From the IMG/VR virus record IMGVR_UViG_3300014839_000011, positions 1-47,861 of that record: a stretch of DNA of 47,861 bases; one strand, given 5' to 3'. Shown in pieces: positions 41,197 through 47,861 of this stretch (positions are counted from its first letter, which is position 1; each line of letters opens with the position of its first letter). The stretch is from a virus. Both the position numbers and the translations under genes were made by a program. The notes beneath the pieces are model-generated. The model saw only the letters and a program-made list of their open reading frames with translations. It was not told where the DNA came from and did not search any database.

Positions 41197-41898
41197 ATGA
41201 TGGGCATCGTCTATCATATTTTCAATACCGTCAATGGTAAATGCTATGTTGGACAGACATGGCAATCTCTAGACAGGCGATGGAGAAGCCATTTAAGGAA
41301 TGGGAATTGTATCAAATTACATCGAGCCATCTTGAAGTACGGGCAGGATTGTTTTATTCGGTCCGTATTGACTTCGGGGTTAACTAGTCAAAGCCAGATG
41401 AATGAGGCTGAGATATATTGGATGGAGTATTTTGATTCCATCAAGTTCGGGTACAATCTTCGAGAAGGTGGCAGTAACGGGCGGCCTTCAGACGAAACCC
41501 GCAGAAAAATTGGTGCTGCTTCTCTGGGTAGAAAGTTTACTAAGGACCACAGTGATAAGATAGGTGCTTTCTGGAGAGGTAAAAAGAAGTCAGCAGAACA
41601 AAAAAAGAAGATCTCTATGAGTCATTTAGGGCTCAAGGTTGGTCCTCAGTCGGTGGAGACTAGAGCTAAGATCAGTGCCTCTCTTAAAGGCATCCCCCGC
41701 CCTGAAGACGTGCGGTTGAAACTTAGTATATCAATGGGTGGTCGTTCGTTCTTTTGTCCTGAAACCTCAGCGGTATACCAAAACCTAAATGAGGTAGCTA
41801 GGCTACTTCATCTCGTCCCTTCTAGTATTCGTAAGGTACTTAGGGGGAAAATGCATCAAACCGGTGGTTACACATTTAAGTACATAGAAGGAGCCTAA
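41197..41898 (+). CDS. GIY-YIG homing endonuclease with NUMOD3 and NUMOD1 motifs
   Basis: 233 residues from ATG 41197 with AGGA just upstream; a second ATG follows at 41200. Core: GIVYHIFNTVNGKCYVGQTW, RRWRSHLRNG, NEAEIYWMEYFD, YNLREGGSNGRPS. Then NUMOD3 repeats (RKIGAASLGRKF, KKISMSHLG, RAKISASLKG) and a NUMOD1 end (YQNLNEVARLLHLVPSSI). Lies between the protease fusion and the GGDEF gene and may have split one ancestral gene. Confidence 0.92.
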   Translation: MMGIVYHIFNTVNGKCYVGQTWQSLDRRWRSHLRNGNCIKLHRAILKYGQDCFIRSVLTSGLTSQSQMNEAEIYWMEYFDSIKFGYNLREGGSNGRPSDETRRKIGAASLGRKFTKDHSDKIGAFWRGKKKSAEQKKKISMSHLGLKVGPQSVETRAKISASLKGIPRPEDVRLKLSISMGGRSFFCPETSAVYQNLNEVARLLHLVPSSIRKVLRGKMHQTGGYTFKYIEGA

Positions 41899-41899
41899 C

Positions 41900-43177
41900 G
41901 TGCCACTTCGACATTTGCATTCTGTATTTATGACGAAGGTTGGGAACCAAGGTCAGGTCTCCAGACATCTGGCTGGTCGCTTCTTGACTGCAGGAAATCA
42001 TCTGCATGTACTTGAGGATTACCATGGTCTCCTCAGCAGGCATTTGAATGAAGGTCCTTTGGATACGGACTCCTTCAAGAAGATTCACGAACTCTACAAT
42101 TCGCAATATCTGCATGTAGCAAATCAGCAAGAGATTGAAGACGGAAAACACCCCGACATCCTGCCTGAGGCCAAGCTAGATCCGAAGCCTTCTCGCCGGC
42201 CGTCTTCTTTCGAATATCAACATCAGGGGAGTGAGCGTCCAGACTTCATTGACTTCCACGAGGGTGTGCCCCATTTCAATGGAGTGCCCACAACTCACGC
42301 TCATGTCCACTCCTTGATGAACAACGTACAGAACGGCCTCGGAGTCATTCGCTACAAGAAGGACAAGGGCAGCGAGATCCAAAAGATGGAGTCCGTCCTT
42401 GATTTCTTGATGAAGGCCGATTCCCCTGACCTCAGTGGAGTCTTCTCGAAGCTGCGCGAGCTAGTCAAGGATGGTCACCTAGACCCAGAGCACGAGAGAG
42501 TTCTGGCAAATCACGTCTATAGGGACCCCATGATTCCCGAGGTAGGTAATAAGTTCGCCTATTCCGATTTCCTTGCTCGCCCCAAGCCGGGCGTGCATAT
42601 TATGCTCGACGGAAATTCCTTCAAGAGCGTAAATGACAGATATGGGCATGCCATGGGCGACGAGGCCATTAAAGCAATGGGGCGGGCTGTACGTTCTGCT
42701 GCGGATTCCGTAGGGCAAGACAAGGCTAAGGTATGGCGCATTGGTGGAGACGAAATGGCTGTTCACGTGCCGACACATGAACATGCCGCCTCTTTTGCCC
42801 GTGCTCTCCGATCTAACTTGGAGGCTATAGCACCTATCGGCGGGAGTCACAGATTAAGTATGAGCATGGGGTTCGGTTCGAATCCAGAGGAAGCCGACAA
42901 AGCTCTGTATCACGCCAAGTCTCAGAAGTATACACCCGATACAGCAGGGTTAGACGAAGCCCAAAGGAAGGCTATTTACCCCAAGGGCACTGAGCCTAGC
43001 TTTGCCCACTCTTTGGTTCCGGGATTTGAGGGACCAATCCCCCTTGACCAAGGTCAGTTGAACCTGAAGCCGATCCCTCCACCACCAGTAAAGGATAATC
43101 CCCGGTTGGCTCAGTCTCCTTTACCCGTTGGGCCATCAACTCCTGGGCCTTCTCGAGTTTCCTCTGCAGTGAAATAG
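41900..43177 (+). CDS. GGDEF-domain protein in the head module
   Basis: 425 residues from a GTG at 41900 with AAGGAG six bases before. N-terminal 220 residues: no known domain. Residues 230-345 are a GGDEF domain: HIMLDGNSFKSVNDRYGH, AMGDEAIK, WRIGGDEMAVHV, ADKALYHAKSQKY. D237, N245 and D254 have the spacing of the metal and GTP ligands of PleD; GGDEM keeps the catalytic Glu and changes only the last residue. No RxxD inhibitory site is seen. It could make cyclic di-GMP or bind GTP structurally. The Pro-rich tail from about 395 lies antisense to the LAGLIDADG gene and may not be ancestral. Could be the detached C-terminus of the protease fusion. Confidence 0.8.
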   Translation: MPLRHLHSVFMTKVGNQGQVSRHLAGRFLTAGNHLHVLEDYHGLLSRHLNEGPLDTDSFKKIHELYNSQYLHVANQQEIEDGKHPDILPEAKLDPKPSRRPSSFEYQHQGSERPDFIDFHEGVPHFNGVPTTHAHVHSLMNNVQNGLGVIRYKKDKGSEIQKMESVLDFLMKADSPDLSGVFSKLRELVKDGHLDPEHERVLANHVYRDPMIPEVGNKFAYSDFLARPKPGVHIMLDGNSFKSVNDRYGHAMGDEAIKAMGRAVRSAADSVGQDKAKVWRIGGDEMAVHVPTHEHAASFARALRSNLEAIAPIGGSHRLSMSMGFGSNPEEADKALYHAKSQKYTPDTAGLDEAQRKAIYPKGTEPSFAHSLVPGFEGPIPLDQGQLNLKPIPPPPVKDNPRLAQSPLPVGPSTPGPSRVSSAVK

Positions 43178-44078
43178 TTTGGGTTCCGTATAGGAATGAG
43201 GCTATCTTTTGCACTTCTGTCTTGCGGCTATTTTCTGCTATCCAGATCCTTCCTCTTGGAGCGACTCGCAGCGTAATAGAGAGTTGATTGTATACGTATG
43301 AAGTGAATTCATCTATGGTCGCCCTGGATCCGCATAAGCCCAGCCTGTAACCTGTTGTCGAAGAAACCACCCACCCATCTCCGTCTACCATTCCCCTCCA
43401 GAAATGTCGTTGTAGGTTAGAGTCTGTGCTTCGCCATGGGGTGTAGGTTAGGCTCTTCGCTGGATATATCCCCAGGGCCCTCAAGTCTGATACCATACCC
43501 GTTGACCTAAAAGCAAAGGCAACGCATCGCTTGGCCTGAGGTCTTATCGGTGAGTCGCTACCTATCGCATGAGCAAATTTCCTGAGATGCTCTAGATCTG
43601 CGATGGCTAGGTTAATCTGTACCCTAGACCCGTAAACATTTCCGTCTGCAGCTAGAAAACCAAGCCAATAGGCTTTGGCTTCTGTATCGATGTATGAGAA
43701 AAACTCCGTGTTCAGAGAGTGAGCGAATTGAGCACAGCTTCTAATCACTACGTTCTTTTTGCGTAAAGCCAATCTGACTCTATTGGCACTCACACCTAGA
43801 CCATCAGCGATGCGTTTAATGCTGTCTCCATTTTCGTATTGACAAATAATTTTGTCCCATGTGGCTTGATCTAAACGAAAAGGTCGCCCGGTTCTTGGTT
43901 TGATACCTATACCTAAGCACCTTTTGCACCTATTCTTGTATTCGTAGAAGCATAGGGCCAGGGGCAATAGATCGTGGCAGTAGCCACACTCTCTTAACCC
44001 CCTTTTTGTGTTACATATTTTGCATAGGTTATTAGACGCTAACTTTGAATTTGATGAGTGACAGTTTGAGCAGCCCAT
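42996..44078 (-). CDS. LAGLIDADG homing endonuclease, antisense in the head module
   Basis: 360 residues. N-terminal Cys clusters (GCSNCHSSNSK, CKICNTKRGLRECGYCH) are followed by a helix-turn-helix (DSIKRIADGLGVSANRVRLA). The LAGLIDADG motifs are AYWLGFLAADGNVYG and FWRGMVDGDGWVV. The domain ends near SLQRKLEKAQELM. The last about 45 residues are a shadow of the GGDEF tail. It lies on the strand opposite to all its neighbours, overlapping the GGDEF gene tail to tail by 182 bp. Confidence 0.88.
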   Translation of the reverse strand: MGCSNCHSSNSKLASNNLCKICNTKRGLRECGYCHDLLPLALCFYEYKNRCKRCLGIGIKPRTGRPFRLDQATWDKIICQYENGDSIKRIADGLGVSANRVRLALRKKNVVIRSCAQFAHSLNTEFFSYIDTEAKAYWLGFLAADGNVYGSRVQINLAIADLEHLRKFAHAIGSDSPIRPQAKRCVAFAFRSTGMVSDLRALGIYPAKSLTYTPWRSTDSNLQRHFWRGMVDGDGWVVSSTTGYRLGLCGSRATIDEFTSYVYNQLSITLRVAPRGRIWIAENSRKTEVQKIASFLYGTQTISLQRKLEKAQELMAQRVKETEPTGDYPLLVVEGSASGSTDLGQGGLVPQIPEPKSGQS

Positions 44079-44192
44079 ATCATGTAGATTGCTACTCCCC
44101 TCGTCCTATTGAGTTTGCAACTTAATCTTCTTTTTGTACCTGAGAAACAAAAGGCCTTTTACCTGCCGTACCACACTCAAGGAGAATGAAAC

Positions 44193-44687
44193 ATGAACAC
44201 TACCATGAAGGCAATCGAGATCATGAAGGGCATCAAGGAAGAGCTAGACCTTCGTCTCGGCCTGACTCAGGCGACCTCGCTGCTCTCGTCTGTTATCACC
44301 TATGAGGCCCTGTCGTCTCAGGTGTCTGACGGTTCGACTCTGCATCCCGTTATGCTCGTCGGCGACGACACCAGCACTCACGTCACCTTCCGCATTGTTG
44401 TCAAACCCATCGAGTGGGCCCTCGCCAAGGACGTTCTTGGTCTCGCAAGCCCAGTCTATACTCCCCACGAGATTCTGCTTGGTCTTGAGGCCACCAGCGC
44501 CTTCGCTCAGTATGTTGGCTATGCCGAGCTAGCCGTTGTGGTTTCCGTCCTTGCTGCTCGCGGCTGCCGCCTCACCATCTTCGCAGTTGGTTCCGGCGAT
44601 AGCTTCGACACCGCAGACTTCCTGACTGCAAACCTGAAGCAGGTCATCGAGCCGAGCGTCAAGTACCCCATGATCATGTCCCAGTAA
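44193..44687 (+). CDS. hypothetical head-module protein
   Basis: 164 residues, with AAGGAG before the ATG. MNTTMKAIEIMKGIKEELDL, a helical start, then hydrophobic alpha/beta segments (ELAVVVSVLAARGCRLTIFA). No family recognised. Position before the scaffold gene suggests a virion or assembly role. The 114 bp upstream hold only an AT-rich imperfect hairpin. Confidence 0.7.
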   Translation: MNTTMKAIEIMKGIKEELDLRLGLTQATSLLSSVITYEALSSQVSDGSTLHPVMLVGDDTSTHVTFRIVVKPIEWALAKDVLGLASPVYTPHEILLGLEATSAFAQYVGYAELAVVVSVLAARGCRLTIFAVGSGDSFDTADFLTANLKQVIEPSVKYPMIMSQ

Positions 44688-44718
44688 TTTCGGGTCGAAG
44701 ATCGAAAAGGAGATTTTC

Positions 44719-45675
44719 ATGTCTATGAAGATCAAAGACTCCGAAGTTAAGAAAATCCTCGCCGAAGTCGAGACGGAGATTGGCGCTCTGCTGAAGTCAG
44801 AGTCCGACCGTCTCGCCAAAGGCCATGAGGAAAGCCCCGGAGAGGGCTCTGCCTCTGAGGGTTCTGCTGGTGGCCCGCCTGAGGGCTCCCTTTCTGCTCC
44901 TCCTGGACCAGAAGATACCTCGGGCGCTCCTCCGATGGATGGTTCGGGCGCTCCCCCCGTCGATGACGGCTCTGGCGCTCCTCCGATGGACCCCTCTGCC
45001 CCTCCGGACGGTGCGGTTCCTCCTCCTGGAGCTTTCCAGGACCCTGCCGCTGACCAAGGGCCGGTTGACCCTGAGATGCTGATGGCTGAGTATGCCAAGC
45101 TACCTCCCGAGGAGCTGAAGGTCCATTACATGGCGGCTAAGGCTGCTCTCGCTCAGGTCATGGGCGGGGATCCCGATGGTCAAGGGGCTATTGCTCCTCC
45201 TCCTTCGCCCTCTCCTGCTGGCCCGCCTTCTCCCTCCCCTTCTCCTTCTCCTGCGCCCCTGGCTCAGGCTGAGGTCCCTGCGGACATGAAGAATCTGCCC
45301 GCAAATGGTGGAAGCCAGAAGGCCGCTGTTCCCGATGCAATCAAGTCGGAGACTGCAGTTGAAGGTACCGCTCTTGCCAAGGCCCAGAAGGATTTCGATG
45401 AGAAGTCCGCAGACCTAGAGAAGCAGATTGAGCTTCTGGTCAAGGCAGTGGACATGGTGATTGGGCAGCCAATTCGGAAGGCAGTTACGGGAGTGTCGTT
45501 CGTTCCGCGCACTGTCGACCCGAAGGCTGAGCCCTCGAAGGACGAGATCAACGCCAAGCTGGGCGAAGTGATCCGTGGCAGGAAGCTCTCGAAGTCGGAG
45601 AGCGAGAGGGCAATCGCCTACAGCATGGGTCACATTGGCTACGAACAGATTAAGGATCTGCTCGAGAAGAAGTAA
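44719..45675 (+). CDS. probable scaffolding protein
   Basis: 318 residues with AAGGAG. Helical N-terminus (KIKDSEVKKILAEVETEIGA), a long low-complexity middle rich in Pro, Ser, Gly, Ala (residues 45-185, with GSGAPP and SPSPSP repeats), then a coiled-coil helix (DFDEKSADLEKQIELLVKAV) and a basic helical C-terminus of the type that binds capsid protein. It lies directly before the capsid gene. The scaffold role is inferred from position and composition. Confidence 0.65.
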   Translation: MSMKIKDSEVKKILAEVETEIGALLKSESDRLAKGHEESPGEGSASEGSAGGPPEGSLSAPPGPEDTSGAPPMDGSGAPPVDDGSGAPPMDPSAPPDGAVPPPGAFQDPAADQGPVDPEMLMAEYAKLPPEELKVHYMAAKAALAQVMGGDPDGQGAIAPPPSPSPAGPPSPSPSPSPAPLAQAEVPADMKNLPANGGSQKAAVPDAIKSETAVEGTALAKAQKDFDEKSADLEKQIELLVKAVDMVIGQPIRKAVTGVSFVPRTVDPKAEPSKDEINAKLGEVIRGRKLSKSESERAIAYSMGHIGYEQIKDLLEKK

Positions 45676-45712
45676 AACCTCAACGCTTTGAAAGAAAACA
45701 AGGAGAATCAAA

Positions 45713-47101
45713 ATGTCCCAGACAATCGAAGCAATCAGTTCACTTGTCAAGGCTCTGGAAGCCGGTTCGTACAACGTCGCTCCGAGTCAGTTGGTGCAGG
45801 GTGCTGCACTGATGACGGAAGACCTCAGCAACGTCATGCAGGTTGTGACTGCTGATGAGAAGGCCGCCAAGATGCAGAAGGATCTGAAGACCGAGACCTG
45901 CAAGAGCACTCTTGCACAGTTCGACCGTCAGCTCTCCTATGGCGTCATGGGTGGTTCGGCTCAGCTCGAAGGTCACGTTGGTCAGGAAGAGACCAGCCAG
46001 TACACACGTATCACCGTTCCGATGTGCTATTACTCGCACACTCGGCGTGTGACTCTCGTCGCGACCATGGTCAATGCTGTCGACGGCAAGAAGGCTGATG
46101 AAAAAGCCGCTGCAGACGCTGCAAAGAAGATCCTCTTCGATGTCGAATTCGACATCTTCCGTGGCAAGGCCGATTTCTCGAACAGCGGCGTGTTCGACGG
46201 CAACCCCATGGTCATCCCGGCTCTCCCCAACATCCTCTCGCTCGATTGCCAGATCCGCATGTCGGACTCTGAGCGTCAGGCTCAGGACCAGATGTTCGCA
46301 GAGTTCGGCAGCGATGAATCATGCATTATCGCTGGCGGCTCGACACTGCAGCAAGAGAACATCGAAGACGCCTGGACACGCAGCCAGATGAATCATGGCG
46401 AAGCCGATGTCCTCTTCGTTGACCCGAAGGTCCTCTCGAATTACAACAAGATCACTTACGCCAAGGAGCGTATTGTTCTTGCTGGTTCGCCTCAGGAAGC
46501 AACCGGCGCGACCCTCCGGAAGCAGTGGACCTCAGGTGGAGTGGTTGAAGTTGAAGCCAGCCGCTTCCTCTCTGGCAAGACCAGCCCTGCTCCCTCGCGC
46601 CCAGCCGGCCCCAGCCAGCCCACGCTGACTTCGGTGACTCCTGGTGCAATCAGCGGAGTGACCACAGGCTTCCTCGCCGGTCAGGTGTACACCTACAACG
46701 TGACGGCATGCAATGAGGTTGGCGAGTCTGTGCGTTCGTCCAACACCACTGGCACCATCGCGACGACAGGACATGGCGTGACCCTGGTTATCGCTGACCA
46801 GTCCAGCGTCAGGTTCTTCAATGTGTACCGCAGCGCGGCCGGCAGCTCCGTCTGCAAGTTCATCGGGCGCGTCATCAAGGGCTCAACCACCACGACCTTT
46901 ATCGACATCGGCAACAAGCAGCCGGCGTTCGTGAGCGGTCTCCTGGTTCAGAAGGACACGATGGCTCTGAAAGAGCTGGCTCCGTACAGCCGCCTCAAGC
47001 TGGCAGTCACAGAATTGTCTCAGCCGGAGGCACATTTTAGATTCTTAACTTTGTGCGTTTATCAGCCAAGGAAAAATGTCCTAATTGACAATTTGCGTTG
47101 A
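45713..47101 (+). CDS. major capsid protein
   Basis: 462 residues with AAGGAG. It follows scaffold, and codon use is strongly biased to a few codons, as expected of a highly expressed gene. The core has VVTADEKAAKMQKDLKTE near the start, a mid region NHGEADVLFVDPKVLSNY, and a tail ELAPYSRLKLAVTELS. Residues about 295-425 look like an inserted Ig- or fibronectin-like domain (PTLTSVTPGAISGVTTG, YTYNVTACNEVGES, FFNVYRSAAGSS). Assembles the head shell. Confidence 0.75.
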   Translation: MSQTIEAISSLVKALEAGSYNVAPSQLVQGAALMTEDLSNVMQVVTADEKAAKMQKDLKTETCKSTLAQFDRQLSYGVMGGSAQLEGHVGQEETSQYTRITVPMCYYSHTRRVTLVATMVNAVDGKKADEKAAADAAKKILFDVEFDIFRGKADFSNSGVFDGNPMVIPALPNILSLDCQIRMSDSERQAQDQMFAEFGSDESCIIAGGSTLQQENIEDAWTRSQMNHGEADVLFVDPKVLSNYNKITYAKERIVLAGSPQEATGATLRKQWTSGGVVEVEASRFLSGKTSPAPSRPAGPSQPTLTSVTPGAISGVTTGFLAGQVYTYNVTACNEVGESVRSSNTTGTIATTGHGVTLVIADQSSVRFFNVYRSAAGSSVCKFIGRVIKGSTTTTFIDIGNKQPAFVSGLLVQKDTMALKELAPYSRLKLAVTELSQPEAHFRFLTLCVYQPRKNVLIDNLR

Positions 47102-47129
47102 TAAGTGCTGGAAACTACTAGGGTTTCCG

Positions 47130-47164
47130 ATACCCCGGGTTCAAAAGATCCGGGGTATTCTTTT
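47130..47164 (+). terminator. rho-independent terminator after the capsid gene
   Basis: ATACCCCGG (47130-47138) pairs perfectly with CCGGGGTAT (47150-47158) over an 11-base loop, then TCTTTT. The T-run leads straight into the next promoter element. Confidence 0.85.
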
Positions 47165-47173
47165 CGCTATAAC
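47163..47173 (+). promoter_or_regulatory. CGCTAT-family promoter element (rightward)
   Basis: Reads TTCGCTATAAC, overlapping the end of the terminator. GAGGTGAG and the HNH ATG at 47191 follow. Confidence 0.65.
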
Positions 47174-47190
47174 TTAGCTGAGGTGAGCGA

Positions 47191-47736
47191 ATGGCTTCTA
47201 AAATTTGCGTTAAGTGCGGTAAGGACAAGAACCTGGACTTGTTTGACAAGCATCCCAACGGTAGGTTTGGCAAACACCCCCGTTGCAAAGAGTGTCGCAA
47301 GCCCGAACACCACAAGATGTATGAAGATAACAAGGAACGTTGGGTGGAACGAGATAAGAGATTGAGAGAAGAGGATCCCGAAGGGTTCAAACAAAAGAAC
47401 AGAGAAGCCCAAGAGAGGTACCGGGCCAACCCTGACAATACCATCAAGCTCCGATACTTGAAGACTCGCTATGGAATTACAGTTGAACAATTCGAGGAAA
47501 TGGAGCGCAAGCAAAAAGGGCTGTGTGCTATCTGCGGAGGTCCCCCTACAGGGCGCTTTGATCGGCTACATGTAGATCACGACCATTTGACCAAGAAGGT
47601 ACGGGGGTTGATTTGTTTTGATTGCAACGTGGGGCTGGGGAATTTCAAAGACTCTCAAGAGTTTTTGGATCGCGCCTCTTCCTACCTTGCCCGCTTCGCG
47701 GAACCCACCGACTCCCTGACCTCCTCCCAACTCTAG
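47191..47736 (+). CDS. HNH endonuclease, endonuclease VII-like
   Basis: 181 residues. N-terminal zinc finger ICVKCGKDKNLDLFDKH with CKECRKP, a basic helix, then the core YGITVEQFEEMERKQKGLCA, ICGGPP, VDHDHLTKKVRGLICFDCN. Has its own promoter element and SD and stands alone after the capsid terminator. Confidence 0.92.
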   Translation: MASKICVKCGKDKNLDLFDKHPNGRFGKHPRCKECRKPEHHKMYEDNKERWVERDKRLREEDPEGFKQKNREAQERYRANPDNTIKLRYLKTRYGITVEQFEEMERKQKGLCAICGGPPTGRFDRLHVDHDHLTKKVRGLICFDCNVGLGNFKDSQEFLDRASSYLARFAEPTDSLTSSQL

Positions 47737-47740
47737 CTGT

Positions 47741-47751
47741 TTCGCTATAGT
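47741..47751 (+). promoter_or_regulatory. CGCTAT-family promoter element (rightward)
   Basis: Reads TTCGCTATAGT; GGAGGA and ATG 47769 follow within 20 bp. Confidence 0.65.
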
Positions 47752-47768
47752 ATAGTGTGGAGGAAATC

Positions 47769-47861
47769 ATGCACAAGAAGAAGAAGCTGCTCGTGGACAT
47801 GGATGGCATCATCGCTGATTTCTTCACGCCCCTTTTCCGCGACTACAAGCGCCTTACAGGC
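47769..47861 (+). CDS. 5'(3')-deoxyribonucleotidase-like HAD hydrolase (partial)
   Basis: The first 31 codons only; the rest lies beyond the window. The start has a strong SD (GGAGGA). LLVDMDGIIADFFTPLF is the HAD motif I (DxDG) in the form found in 5'(3')-deoxyribonucleotidases, which dephosphorylate nucleoside monophosphates. With the reductase and dUTPase it would affect nucleotide pools. Confidence 0.65.
   Translation, partial: MHKKKKLLVDMDGIIADFFTPLFRDYKRLTG

Noticed and set aside
44130-44160. AAAAGGCCTTTT palindrome with nearby T-rich pairing as a terminator
   Set aside because: Weak A/T stem with mismatches and no proper T-run after a GC stem.
1-47861. CRISPR array, insertion sequence, integrase or tRNA gene
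   Set aside because: None found on either strand by eye; no spaced direct repeats, no transposase or recombinase motifs.

Overview
The window is an internal segment of a large tailed double-stranded DNA phage genome (Caudoviricetes), cut at both ends through genes. Terminase, portal, MuF-like head protein, prohead protease, scaffold and capsid genes sit beside a replication and nucleotide-metabolism block. No host gene, integrase, tRNA or CRISPR array was seen. The host cannot be named. Shine-Dalgarno (SD) sequences are AGGAGG-like, and three perfect TTGACA-17 bp-TATAxT/TACTAT promoters indicate a bacterial host with an ordinary sigma-70 polymerase.

Left arm, 1-20626, mostly minus strand. 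Reading leftwards from about 20.6 kb: winged-helix protein, GroEL-like chaperonin, HNH nuclease, a run of tiny overlapping genes (one FmdB-like zinc ribbon), SbcC/gp46-like ATPase, small genes, HNH, class II ribonucleotide reductase, a LAGLIDADG-dUTPase fusion, a zinc-finger peptide, unknown proteins, a metallophosphoesterase, HNH, small unknowns, and a DnaE-type DNA polymerase split into two genes by a GIY-YIG gene on the opposite strand. An unknown protein and a gp32-like single-strand-binding protein end the arm.

Divergent control region, 20627-21377: no convincing gene, three leftward and two rightward copies of a shared promoter motif, and a perfect palindrome.

Middle, 21378-33555, plus strand: SF2 helicase, phage sigma factor lacking its C-terminal helix-turn-helix, possible GroES-like protein, SbcD/gp47-like nuclease, small genes, GIY-YIG nuclease, terminase small and large subunits, a virion-like protein, portal and MuF protein, then an HNH nuclease.

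Accessory island, 33485-35763, minus strand: about nine small genes with their own sigma-70-type promoters, flanked by HNH nucleases.

Right arm, 35835-47861, plus strand: HNH, a 1536-codon prohead protease fusion (protease, DNA-glycosylase-like domain, kinase-like domain) carrying an intein, a GIY-YIG nuclease, a GGDEF-domain protein, an antisense LAGLIDADG nuclease, an unknown protein, scaffold, major capsid protein, terminator, HNH and the start of a deoxyribonucleotidase.

Three themes stand out. First, 13 homing-type endonucleases of four families lie in 48 kb; they split, fuse to, or overlap essential genes. Second, one of them, a Vsr-like nuclease, appears to be encoded out of frame inside the intein with its own promoter motif, SD and GTG start. 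Third, about 18 copies of an invariant CGCTAT element sit just upstream of start codons, most with no -35 box, in a genome that encodes a sigma factor without the -35-reading domain.
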